DNA from: Petroclostridium sp. X23
GTDB lineage: Bacteria > Bacillota > Clostridia > SK-Y3
NCBI RefSeq assembly: GCF_030013905.1
Contig: NZ_CP124862.1
Coordinates: forward strand, 620,001-684,000
Length of the DNA: 64,000 bases
Direction of reading: 5' to 3'
The notes beneath the pieces are model-generated. The model was not told the origin of the DNA. It searched no databases and saw nothing but the letters and a program-made list of their open reading frames with translations. Positions 7,877 through 15,371 of the stretch are shown piece after piece (the first letter of the stretch is position 1; each line of letters starts with the position of its first letter). Both the position numbers and the translations under genes were made by a program.

Positions 7877-9366
7877 TCAGCGTAAAAACGTCCTTGCCTT
7901 ATTCCAAATTCAACAATCGAAGGAAATATATTTTCGCCACAGTTTGCTATTGCAACAACACTGAACGCCCATTCCATTAATTCATCGGGCAACAAATAAC
8001 ATGTGGGAGTATTATTATCCAAAATTGTAATACAAGCTTTTTCCATTTTGCCGAAAAAGCCTACGCTAAGTACGGTGTATTTTTTGCCCTGATTATTCAT
8101 ACATAGTATTTTATGCTTTCTGTAATTGATATAACACTTTGCCCCTTTCTGGTTGTAATAAGCTCCTTCTTCGTCTATTTTTGTTGCTTCAATCGGTAGT
8201 TTGCTTTTCATTAGCTCGAATCTGTCATTCAAAGCTTGAACAGCCAAAGAATTTAAGTTAATTTGATGCTGCTCTGCGGTGCTTTTATTGTACTTCTCTA
8301 TATCATCAAAGGAATCAAAATAATTCAGAATACATATTAAATAAAGAAAATTATCCGAGTAACATCCAGAATACGTTTTGTACCATGTCTTATGTTGGTC
8401 TATTATTAACACTTTGAGTTTTTTATAAATATCTAAATGCTCTTGTTTAATCCTAAACCATCTTTTTTTCAAGAATAATAATTTTTCTGTTTCTTTTGTT
8501 GAGCCGGGCTCAAATGAATCTTGAATTGCTTTCAGAAATGATGAAACTATACCGACAACGAAATCAGTGATTCTTAGCCCCTCATTGTTAACGGAATCGT
8601 CTTCTTGGCAATTTTTTAGTCCCTCTGATTGTGCAGATTTTAAGGTCTTTCCGTCACCTTCTCTATCGATAATCAACCAGTAATCGTTAATGTTTATTTC
8701 ACTCAAGTAATTTCTAAAACCCCAAAAGGCCATTTTATAATTCCAATCAATGCTAAAATCCGCAGAACTATCTTCGAGAAGAATCAGCGCCTGATCAATT
8801 GCCGAAGTTTCCATTTCTCTCTTTTGTCCCTTTTGATTTTCATTTTTAATTTCGTTCAAAAATTCTTTCAGCTCATATATGAAAGAGTCATCATTTCGGT
8901 AGACTGACTCGTATACATTTTGAGGACGATATAAAGAAACCAATTTGGCAATAGAGTACTTTAAACTATCCGCATCTACGAGCAAAGAGTTTTTATAAGA
9001 ATTAAGTAATTGAATTATAATATATTCTACTTTACTAAACACACATATGTATAAAAACAAGTCATGGTTGATAATGATATCCAACAAATCACTTATAAAA
9101 CATAAATCTTCTTTTCTAAATGAACACAATCCAGAAACATATTTTTTAGGCCTTATAACGGTGCTTTTTAACTCTCCGATTACAGTAAATGCCTTCTTAT
9201 ATTTTTCTTCAAAAGTCGAATAATCGTTCTTAACATCAGAACTGATATAATCTGAATATCCTACAATACTCGCAACAAAGTTTTCAGCAAAATTATTTGC
9301 TGAAAGGGTATCTTTTGTTAATCTTCTGCTATGTTCCGATTCATCGTAGAAAAAAGAATACTCCAT
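7867..9366 (-). CDS. DUF3800-like protein (RNase H-like fold suspected)
   Basis: 499 residues; AAGGAGATATAAG precedes the ATG at 9366. The first residues SFFYDESEHSRRL (Asp8, Glu9) match the YxDESG start of DUF3800 proteins. Further in are YWLIIDREGDGKTL (about 228) and LRITDFVVGIVSSFLKA (about 267), the positions of the later acidic residues in that family, which is thought to have an RNase H-like nuclease fold. The last 230 residues are helical then beta-rich without known domain. It is much longer than usual DUF3800 proteins, so a second functional region is likely. The motif TAGCAATAAGGGGAA lies 39-53 bases upstream. Confidence 0.55.
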   Translation of the reverse strand: MEYSFFYDESEHSRRLTKDTLSANNFAENFVASIVGYSDYISSDVKNDYSTFEEKYKKAFTVIGELKSTVIRPKKYVSGLCSFRKEDLCFISDLLDIIINHDLFLYICVFSKVEYIIIQLLNSYKNSLLVDADSLKYSIAKLVSLYRPQNVYESVYRNDDSFIYELKEFLNEIKNENQKGQKREMETSAIDQALILLEDSSADFSIDWNYKMAFWGFRNYLSEININDYWLIIDREGDGKTLKSAQSEGLKNCQEDDSVNNEGLRITDFVVGIVSSFLKAIQDSFEPGSTKETEKLLFLKKRWFRIKQEHLDIYKKLKVLIIDQHKTWYKTYSGCYSDNFLYLICILNYFDSFDDIEKYNKSTAEQHQINLNSLAVQALNDRFELMKSKLPIEATKIDEEGAYYNQKGAKCYINYRKHKILCMNNQGKKYTVLSVGFFGKMEKACITILDNNTPTCYLLPDELMEWAFSVVAIANCGENIFPSIVEFGIRQGRFYAEIE

Positions 9367-9404
9367 TTTTTCTTATATCTCCTTCGTACTTTCTACTTTT
9401 GAGT

Positions 9405-9419
9405 TTCCCCTTATTGCTA
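9405..9419 (-). repeat. Upstream motif copy 1 (TAGCAATAAGGGGAA)
   Basis: On the coding strand this reads TAGCAATAAGGGGAA, one mismatch from copies at 11051-11065 and 12267-12281. It lies about 40 bases before the start of the DUF3800-like gene. Similar placement before three consecutive genes suggests a shared control site or the scar of a common insertion mechanism. Confidence 0.5.
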
Positions 9420-9482
9420 AAATCTTTACTTTCTTGAACGCTGATTATTAGCCTGATGAGAAGTTCGGTATGTTACCCATCA

Positions 9483-9498
9483 TAAACATAATGGGAAG
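9483..9498 (+). repeat. 16-bp repeat shared with 50135-50150
   Basis: TAAACATAATGGGAAG occurs here and, identical, about 40 kb away at 50135-50150. The first 11 bases also occur at 6443-6453. Here it is part of an imperfect palindrome (CCCATCAT..ATAATGGG, 9477-9495) and lies in opposite orientation to the motif at 9405-9419. It may be an end of a vanished insertion sequence. Confidence 0.45.
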
Positions 9499-9538
9499 TT
9501 TATCCATCAAAGTAAATACTATTAAAAATGCTATGATA

Positions 9539-10930
9539 TCAAGTATTTTTTTCTTGAAAAGCAACTATACTATTTTTTATTTCAATCATATATTGATTCA
9601 GATGTTTTCTAAATCCAAGCTTCGATATGGCAATGGCAGGATGCACCATAATCTTCAAAGTATACAGTGCGTCTTCATCTTTATCATATCCTTCATCAGG
9701 AAGGAAAATATGATGTTGCTCTAACTCAAAATGTTGCATTACCGAAGTTGGAAATGTCGATAATAATTCAGATAATTCATCAAATTCATTGCATTCAAAT
9801 CTAATTTCTGCATTGAAGAAATTATCAATTTGAAAATCTGATCCTTTTATTGTATCTTCCCATGAAAAATTATCAGAGAAACGTGCTAAATTTTCAACAT
9901 TTGCATTACTTGCTTTTAATATCCGTATAAATGGCAATTTTCCGAAAGCATCAGTTAAATCATTAAATGCTGATTTCCTGATTTGCTCTGTAAATTCTCT
10001 TGTGTCATCTTTAAAAACATAATAAAACGTACCTTTTTTCTCTCTTTCCATTCCTGATTTAAAATTAGGTATATAATATGCATAATAGCTTTGATGGTCT
10101 AAATCGAAGTTGTCACTGCCTCCATTATATTCATATATCTTCAAATCAACATCATAAAGAGTACCATCAATAATTCTCTCATTGCAAAAGCTTATTACAT
10201 CAGCCGAAGGCTTAAAATTGTCTTCTGATGTTCCTTGAGGAATTAAATAATCAAGATAAAGCATGAAGTTTGAGTATTTATCATCAAAATATACTGCACG
10301 AAGCCGAATATAATGATGTTGTGGTAGTTTAAGTCGTCTTAACTCATCCAATCGTTCCGCAATATATTTCAGATACCAGTCGCAATTTGTTCCAATCCTA
10401 AGTGCAAAATAGAAAATATTCCCCTTGTAATTTGCGTGCCAAAAATAAGAATCAATCTTACTAATCTGCCATCCAAGCTGTTTCGAAGAGTTTGGAAAAA
10501 ACATATTAACTATAGACCAATTATCAGGGACTAATAATTGGCGTTCTAATGTCCTGCAATCCCAAAACGCTGTTGTTATCTTTCTGTTATTTTCAATTCC
10601 TTCAAGGGTCTGAACTACTGTTGCCGATGGGAAAGTTGAACATACAAGAAGGTATCCATCAGCATTATATAATCCACACGAATTTTCAATTACACCTAAT
10701 TCTGAAATACCCACAGACTTCCCAGAGTGAGCATTATGCTTGCATTGAACAAGCCACCTGCGAGTAAATTCCTTAAAACAACTCTGATATCGTTCTATAC
10801 ATAATAAATCCTTTCCACCATCTGGACCTTTTCCACTCCAATAAACTTCCAAGCCTTTATTATATATCAACTCCCGAATTAGGAGTTCAAAATCATTGCC
10901 ATCCTTATCTAATTCTTTAAAATCAAGCAT
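9539..10930 (-). CDS. Mrr-like restriction endonuclease with long C-terminal region
   Basis: 463 residues. The ATG at 10930 is 6 bases after GGAGG; the ATG two codons earlier abuts that site. The N-terminus has the Mrr_cat motif in full: WSGKGPDGGKDLL (Asp37, Asp41) then WLVQCKHNA (Gln62-x-Lys64), followed by a strand ending in ADGYLLVCSTFPSATVVQ. About 330 more residues follow (mixed alpha/beta, acidic and aromatic) and resemble nothing known; in such nucleases the extra part usually senses target or partner. It sits alone between two defence-like genes with 100-200-base AT-rich gaps, so it may be a stand-alone restriction or nuclease effector. Confidence 0.75.
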   Translation of the reverse strand: MLDFKELDKDGNDFELLIRELIYNKGLEVYWSGKGPDGGKDLLCIERYQSCFKEFTRRWLVQCKHNAHSGKSVGISELGVIENSCGLYNADGYLLVCSTFPSATVVQTLEGIENNRKITTAFWDCRTLERQLLVPDNWSIVNMFFPNSSKQLGWQISKIDSYFWHANYKGNIFYFALRIGTNCDWYLKYIAERLDELRRLKLPQHHYIRLRAVYFDDKYSNFMLYLDYLIPQGTSEDNFKPSADVISFCNERIIDGTLYDVDLKIYEYNGGSDNFDLDHQSYYAYYIPNFKSGMEREKKGTFYYVFKDDTREFTEQIRKSAFNDLTDAFGKLPFIRILKASNANVENLARFSDNFSWEDTIKGSDFQIDNFFNAEIRFECNEFDELSELLSTFPTSVMQHFELEQHHIFLPDEGYDKDEDALYTLKIMVHPAIAISKLGFRKHLNQYMIEIKNSIVAFQEKNT

Positions 10931-11050
10931 GTACATCCTCCACTCTTGGGCTTTCTACTAATTATTTTACATTCAAACTATAGAAAACTGCTCAGTTATA
11001 TTCCTCAATCATCTATTTAACTGCATATGAAAATAAAATACTTTTCCAAT

Positions 11051-11065
11051 TTCCCATTATTGCTA
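11051..11065 (-). repeat. Upstream motif copy 2 (TAGCAATAATGGGAA)
   Basis: Identical 15 bases to copy 3 at 12267-12281. It lies about 120 bases before the start of the long Mrr-like gene, within a 170-base intergenic gap that also contains a related AAGTTCCCATCAT at 11070-11082. No coding frame is seen in the gap. Confidence 0.5.
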
Positions 11066-11108
11066 CTACATCAAGTTCCCATCATCCATATTTAATTCTG
11101 CACAGTTC

Positions 11109-12197
11109 CTATACTTCTTGCACATTCGTGTTTATTGCGAAAAAGCCTGCTTTTATAATTACATAAAGTTCTTCATAAGTATGGTAATCAGAAAGGTCGG
11201 CTATCTCCTCCAAATGAGTTTTGAATTTTCCTATGTCGATAAGAACAGGATAGCCATTGCCATACACAACATCACTTAACTTTGAGAACGCATATTGACA
11301 ATCAGGTGGGTATGAGTCATCAATGCTTTGAAGTTCAGAAATAATCATCTGTTGTAAGTATGTAAATAACTTTTCTATTTCACCTAAAAGCGCAGTTCTA
11401 TAACGCTCCACGAGTTCTTGGTTTTTTGAATTAGTAATAACTGTAGTAAAAATCATTCTAAGTTCTTCTAATTCATAATTGTAATAATCATTATTAAGCC
11501 TTTGTTTAGCTTCTTTAATTAATATCTCTATTTGCTTAGTCGGATTGCCATCCCTTATTATTTTTCGATTGCGCCATGAAGCAAAATATTGCTCAACCTT
11601 CGTATCTATTTCCTTCATTATAGTATTAAGGTGATTATACCGAATCTTGGCGAATGTAAGCAATTCATCAAAATGGATATCCAAGAATAGGGAGTCCTTA
11701 TCAGGTTGATTGCTATAGAGAATTATAGAAAAATCTCCCTTACCGAAACCGCCTCCAGACCAACTTGCGTATCGCCGCTCACTTTTACCATCTCCACTGA
11801 AATTATCATTCAAATTTATGGGATGTGCTGCAAAGCAGGCTCGTATTGTCTTAAAATAATTATTGTCGCTTGATGAAAAAAGTTTATTTTTAAATGATGA
11901 ATTATCAGTAGCAAAAGGTACCTTATTGGTGTGAAAAAATACACGATGTAATTGTTGAACTGCCTCCCATAGTACGTCTATGCATGTAATAAAAGTCATT
12001 ACTTTGATGCTGGATTCGTTATCATTTTTACACGAAAGATTATTTGTATCAATCGAGTCTACCACTACTTCGATCCAGTCCATTGCAGAGCAGATGATAC
12101 TCCATAGATTTTTCCCATTACTATTACGGTACATTTGTAAGATTATATCTTGATCATTTACTTTTTTACGAAATTCATTTATAAGCGCTCTATCCAT
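11109..12197 (-). CDS. Unknown protein with HEPN-like R-x5-H motif
   Basis: 362 residues, mostly helical and charged; AAAAGGGAAAAG precedes the ATG at 12197. The stretch YFKTIRACFAAHPINLND contains Arg119 and His125, the R-x4-6-H spacing of HEPN ribonucleases, in a helix after LWEAVQQLHRVFF, and is followed by ERRYASW. HEPN proteins act as RNases in abortive infection and toxin systems. That assignment rests on this motif and the overall helical character only. The gene stands in a run of defence genes, shares the upstream TAGCAATAATGGGAA motif with two neighbours, and has no close partner gene. Confidence 0.45.
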   Translation of the reverse strand: MDRALINEFRKKVNDQDIILQMYRNSNGKNLWSIICSAMDWIEVVVDSIDTNNLSCKNDNESSIKVMTFITCIDVLWEAVQQLHRVFFHTNKVPFATDNSSFKNKLFSSSDNNYFKTIRACFAAHPINLNDNFSGDGKSERRYASWSGGGFGKGDFSIILYSNQPDKDSLFLDIHFDELLTFAKIRYNHLNTIMKEIDTKVEQYFASWRNRKIIRDGNPTKQIEILIKEAKQRLNNDYYNYELEELRMIFTTVITNSKNQELVERYRTALLGEIEKLFTYLQQMIISELQSIDDSYPPDCQYAFSKLSDVVYGNGYPVLIDIGKFKTHLEEIADLSDYHTYEELYVIIKAGFFAINTNVQEV

Positions 12198-12266
12198 TAC
12201 TTTTCCCTTTTTATTCCCGCATTGTTACCTATTATCTATAGTTACTACTAAATTTAACTTCTTAGC

Positions 12267-12281
12267 TTCCCATTATTGCTA
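12267..12281 (-). repeat. Upstream motif copy 3 (TAGCAATAATGGGAA)
   Basis: Same 15 bases as at 11051-11065, located 70 bases before the HEPN-like gene start. The 12198-12341 gap has no other feature that I can recognise. Confidence 0.5.
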
Positions 12282-12341
12282 TAATACAAACTTAGCTAAA
12301 CCTTCAAATTCCTACTTGTCCGCACGTTAGTATAAATAATT

Positions 12342-12659
12342 CTACCTTACCAACCACCCGTAATCCTGCCTGCAATCTACGATATAGTCAACATATACCG
12401 TCTGATCTTTAATTTGATATAATATAAGATACCATTTCTCTACAAACATCTTATGATATTTGTTTGGTGGAATAAATTCTGCCTCTAAAAACAGAAAACG
12501 CTCCGGCATTTGGTGTAGGGAGCGAATGGAGTCCATTAATTTGTTCTTTAATTCACGGGCAGCGGAGGGGCTTTTTTGTGCCAGAAACCGAATATGGTTT
12601 GCCAGCATCTTACGTGAGCGGTCAGAAACAATAACTTTATATTGATGTTTCTTTTCCAT
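12342..12659 (-). CDS. RelE/ParE-type toxin
   Basis: 105 residues from MEKKHQYKVIVSDRSRKM, preceded by GAGGTGG. The RelE/ParE fold is seen as an N-terminal strand, two helices (KMLANHIRFLAQ, ELKNKLMDSIRSL), then YHKMFVEKWYLILYQI and VYVDYIVDCRQDYGWL, the usual last strands and basic tail. Toxins of this family cut mRNA on the ribosome or poison gyrase; sequence alone does not say which. The start overlaps the antitoxin gene by 23 bases, the standard antitoxin-first order. The pair may stabilise the element. Confidence 0.85.
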   Translation of the reverse strand: MEKKHQYKVIVSDRSRKMLANHIRFLAQKSPSAARELKNKLMDSIRSLHQMPERFLFLEAEFIPPNKYHKMFVEKWYLILYQIKDQTVYVDYIVDCRQDYGWLVR

Positions 12660-12927
12660 GTTCCACCTCATCAATTATGCTGTCCAGATAACTGTCCAGT
12701 TCATCTGGTGTCACTCCAGCGCGTCCAGCCAGACGATCTTCCTCAACAGCCAGCAGTTCTTCCCGTAGCTTCAGCATTTTCTCACGGCGGTTAAATGCCT
12801 CTATGTCCATAACCACAAGATCACCCTCGCCGTTTTTTGTAAGATACACAGGTTCTCCGGTAGATTTGCACAACGCTGCAATTTCATTGTAATTCTGCCG
12901 GATGCTTGCGGATGGCTTAATCTGCAT
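12637..12927 (-). CDS. Phd/YefM-type antitoxin
   Basis: 96 residues; GAGGAGCTG precedes the ATG at 12927. The N-terminus (SIRQNYNEIAALCKSTGEPVYLTKNGEGDLVVMDIEAF) is a typical Phd/YefM DNA-binding and dimerisation domain; the acidic C-terminus (DELDSYLDSIIDEVEHG) would wrap the toxin. The family autorepresses its own promoter, which lies at 12961-12990. It overlaps the ParE-like toxin gene. Confidence 0.88.
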   Translation of the reverse strand: MQIKPSASIRQNYNEIAALCKSTGEPVYLTKNGEGDLVVMDIEAFNRREKMLKLREELLAVEEDRLAGRAGVTPDELDSYLDSIIDEVEHGKETSI

Positions 12928-12960
12928 GGTATCAGCTCCTCATAGTAATATTCTAATCAT

Positions 12961-12990
12961 ATTATACCTCTTTCCTACCATTAAAATCAA
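12961..12990 (-). promoter_or_regulatory. Sigma-A-like promoter of the toxin-antitoxin pair
   Basis: On the minus strand TTGATT (12990-12985), an 18-base spacer and a consensus TATAAT (12966-12961) stand about 35 bases before the antitoxin start. The antitoxin of this family would be expected to bind here. Confidence 0.65.
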
Positions 12991-13045
12991 TGAATATTTC
13001 GTCTATGTCGTTTATATTAATTCACGTTCTCGCCGATGCCGTAAG

Positions 13046-13106
13046 CCTAAAACAATTTTCTAATAGTCGTTATAATCTTTTCCACGCTTCGGCGGTTCAT
13101 CGAAAA
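13046..13106 (-). pseudogene. Decayed second copy of the primase gene 3' end
   Basis: About 60 bases match, with scattered substitutions, the 3' end of the TOPRIM gene at 15400-15465; both contain TCGTTATAATC, a following TTTCCACGCTTCGGC and TCATCG. In the intact gene this encodes the last ~35 residues (LPKRGKDYNEYLKIVL). No open frame remains. The PIN/ImmA/XRE module therefore lies between two copies of the same backbone sequence. The rest of 12928-13210 holds a promoter for the antitoxin and no gene. Confidence 0.7.
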
Positions 13107-13210
13107 CAAAGAAAAAGGCACCTATTCAGCACCTTTACATAGGAAAATATTTTATATGGGTATTCACTTAAGTAAGATGCATATATGTAATTATTGCTCA
13201 ATCCACAAGT

Positions 13211-13909
13211 TTAGTTGAATACAGGGTATAATGCTTCCATAGCATTAATAAACTGACCCCATTCCGGGTTCTTTTGTTTTTCATGTGATGTAAGGTAATA
13301 CTGGTATTTATATAGCATTCTCAAAGCTTTATTCTCACTTTTATCTGTTTTATAAAGATAGAAAATCAGTTCATACATTTTTATCACTTGTACATTGTCC
13401 AAACCTGTCATCCATTCTTCCGCTTTTTCTATTAACTGAACAGTGTTGGAATCATGGGTAGCAAAATAAATCAATCCTTTTACAGCTATGTATGCAAGAG
13501 ATTTTACTTCACCCCGGTCGTCTTTATTATCAAGCAAGGGATCATATTTTGTTAAAGGATAAATTTTTTCTTCTATTGAATTTCTAAGCATATATTCTTC
13601 TGCCGTCAGTGATGAATCCTTATGAATAGTAAGACGCGGAGGTGAATTGTTGATATTTGTATCAATGTAAGTTCTGACTGATGGTAGTACCAGCTCATCA
13701 TACACAGCTTCATGGATAGCCAGGTTAGGGAATGCTTCAAATATTGGCTCAAGCCATATGCGTTGAAATACAAGAAAATCGAAAGATTTGTTTGCATACC
13801 TGCTTCTATCCGGTGGAATTAGAAAATTAGCATCTAAAGTAATGACTTGGCCCGGATTACTAAAAATACTTACTAAGGTCGGATTTGGGGAGGAGAGATG
13901 TATATCCAT
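13211..13909 (-). CDS. PIN-domain-like protein of a PIN/ImmA-IrrE/XRE module
   Basis: 232 residues; the ATG at 13909 is 7 bases after AGGAGG and 2 bases after the stop of the ImmA/IrrE-like gene. A PIN-like set of acidic residues is seen: VITLDANFLI (Asp26), AVYDELVLP, DDRGEVKSLAYIAVKG and IYFATHDSNTVQL. The order strand-Asp, helix, Glu, then GE..ATHD is that of PIN nucleases, which cut RNA and often act as toxins. The protein is longer than VapC toxins. Being third in an operon with a regulator and a metalloprotease suggests a toxin released when the protease removes the repressor; inferred. Confidence 0.6.
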   Translation of the reverse strand: MDIHLSSPNPTLVSIFSNPGQVITLDANFLIPPDRSRYANKSFDFLVFQRIWLEPIFEAFPNLAIHEAVYDELVLPSVRTYIDTNINNSPPRLTIHKDSSLTAEEYMLRNSIEEKIYPLTKYDPLLDNKDDRGEVKSLAYIAVKGLIYFATHDSNTVQLIEKAEEWMTGLDNVQVIKMYELIFYLYKTDKSENKALRMLYKYQYYLTSHEKQKNPEWGQFINAMEALYPVFN

Positions 13910-13911
13910 CA

Positions 13912-14790
13912 CTAACCCTCCTCGTTAAAGAATTCTTCAAATTCATCTATATCTTCATCAGATACTTCGAACTTATAACCAAAGTCATCAGGTTTTTTGT
14001 TGAAGAGGTTTAATGTATTTATGAATTTGTCTTCATCTATAATGCCATCTTCAAAATTGCGAATAATAATTTCGATGTCCTTTGGAGAAGTACCAATATT
14101 ATTTGTAGCCGTGTTAAGCTTTACAAATACTTCTTTATTAATAGCCTTACCCATGCGACCATATTCACCGTCCAAATCACGCTCATCAATGTTATACAGT
14201 CGTTCATATTGTTCATCAGAAACAGCATCAATTTCTCTTAATCTCTTGACAAGCGAACGATATGGGAGCCACCAGACACATTGCAACCTGGCTATAAAGC
14301 GAAGCAACATTTTTGTTTGTATTTTCCTAAGTGAAGATGTTTTAAATTCATCAAGCACAATACTTTTTAATGTGCTTTCAGGAAGGAGGAATTCAGCAGC
14401 AAATCGATTAGCCTCAGCTTCTACATAACTATTCTCTTCCTCTGACAATCGACTAAGATGTGAACCGGTCTTTGTGTAAAAATGATATAGCTCATGGACA
14501 ATGGCAAATATCTGCTTGTCAAAAAAGTCAGCAGTGTTTAAACCAATGAAAACAAGCTCTTTATCACCTTCCGTGGAGCACATGAGTGCCGCAGAGAATG
14601 CCGGTTTTACATCATCTGACTTAATAGGATATTCTAATAATAGAATATTCATATTTTCAAGAATTGTAAAAATGTCATTAGCAATTGGTGTTTCACCTAT
14701 AAAGCCCAGTTTGCGGCGCTCATCCCCTGCTAACTTACGAATATTTTCAATTTGAATTTCATTAAGAGAGATTGAGTGATTCATTTTCAA
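13912..14790 (-). CDS. ImmA/IrrE-family metalloprotease
   Basis: 292 residues. The frame starts at TTG 14790 (after AAGGAG, 5-base spacing) or at ATG 14784. The zinc motif HELYH is at residues 99-103 (FAIVHELYHFYTKTG), followed by the third-ligand helix VEAEANRFAAEFLLP, as in ImmA and IrrE. These enzymes cleave partner XRE repressors on DNA damage or other signals and so switch on mobile-element or stress genes. The start overlaps the XRE gene by 29 bases, and the PIN-like gene follows at once, so the three are one operon. The C-terminal 100 residues are acidic. Confidence 0.85.
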   Translation of the reverse strand: MKMNHSISLNEIQIENIRKLAGDERRKLGFIGETPIANDIFTILENMNILLLEYPIKSDDVKPAFSAALMCSTEGDKELVFIGLNTADFFDKQIFAIVHELYHFYTKTGSHLSRLSEEENSYVEAEANRFAAEFLLPESTLKSIVLDEFKTSSLRKIQTKMLLRFIARLQCVWWLPYRSLVKRLREIDAVSDEQYERLYNIDERDLDGEYGRMGKAINKEVFVKLNTATNNIGTSPKDIEIIIRNFEDGIIDEDKFINTLNLFNKKPDDFGYKFEVSDEDIDEFEEFFNEEG

Positions 14791-15127
14791 ATTTACTCCT
14801 TAACAATATTTGCTGCCTAAGAGATAGCATCATTGTAAAAAGTTTTTCTACCCCTTCTTTTTCAGATTCACTTAATGTTTCACTGCGCAAAGCAATAAAT
14901 GAGTTCGATTCTTGTTTTTCAATGAACATATCAACAATATCAAACTCAAGCGTATTGGCCAAAGACTCCAACTGGATAATAGAAGGAATAAAGTTCTCAC
15001 GTTCTATGCGGCCTATCATTACTCTATTTATACCGGTAAGATCACTTAGCTGTTCTTGTGTCAGTCCTTTTTCTTCACGTTTTAACTTCACTATTTCTGC
15101 AAGTTTTGCAACAGATAATTTTTTCAT
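14762..15127 (-). CDS. XRE-family transcriptional regulator
   Basis: 121 residues; AAAGGAGGCC precedes the ATG at 15127. Residues about 10-65 form a Cro/C1 helix-turn-helix (LTQEQLSDLTGINRVMIGRIERENFIPSI). The C-terminal half (SESEKEGVEKLFTMMLSLRQQ) is helical and probably mediates dimerisation or contact with the protease. It leads the XRE-ImmA-PIN operon, and a good promoter with an inverted repeat lies directly upstream, so autoregulation is likely. By family precedent it is the substrate of the ImmA/IrrE-type neighbour. Confidence 0.88.
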   Translation of the reverse strand: MKKLSVAKLAEIVKLKREEKGLTQEQLSDLTGINRVMIGRIERENFIPSIIQLESLANTLEFDIVDMFIEKQESNSFIALRSETLSESEKEGVEKLFTMMLSLRQQILLRSKFENESLNLS

Positions 15128-15172
15128 TTTTCAGGCCTCCTTTTAATACATAGTATTCCCACTCTCAACTAT

Positions 15173-15201
15173 ATGATACTATAAATTTCATTTTTGGTCA
15201 A
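15173..15201 (-). promoter_or_regulatory. Promoter of the XRE/ImmA/PIN operon with inverted repeat
   Basis: On the minus strand TTGACC (15201-15196), 17 bases, then TATCAT (15178-15173). An inverted repeat ATAGTAT/ATACTAT (15150-15156 and 15176-15182) brackets the -10 and start region and is a plausible operator for the XRE protein. The remaining 15202-15371 gap is AT-rich and shows no gene. Confidence 0.6.
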
Positions 15202-15371
15202 TAAATAAGTAAAATATGAGATTTGATTTGTATAATGAAATTTAAAATTACACCACTCCAAACAAAAACCTGTACTCTTAAACCACTCAGAGTGTAAAAT
15301 AGAATATTTTTATTTTTCTCCCGCTATCACTTTTATTTCAGCGCTAACATGTCATAAATAAAACCTTCAGC

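Noticed and set aside
13105-13140. Possible terminator after the PIN-like gene (AAAGG..CCTTT with T-run)
   Set aside because: Only a 5-bp stem with a mismatch inside; too weak to list as a feature.
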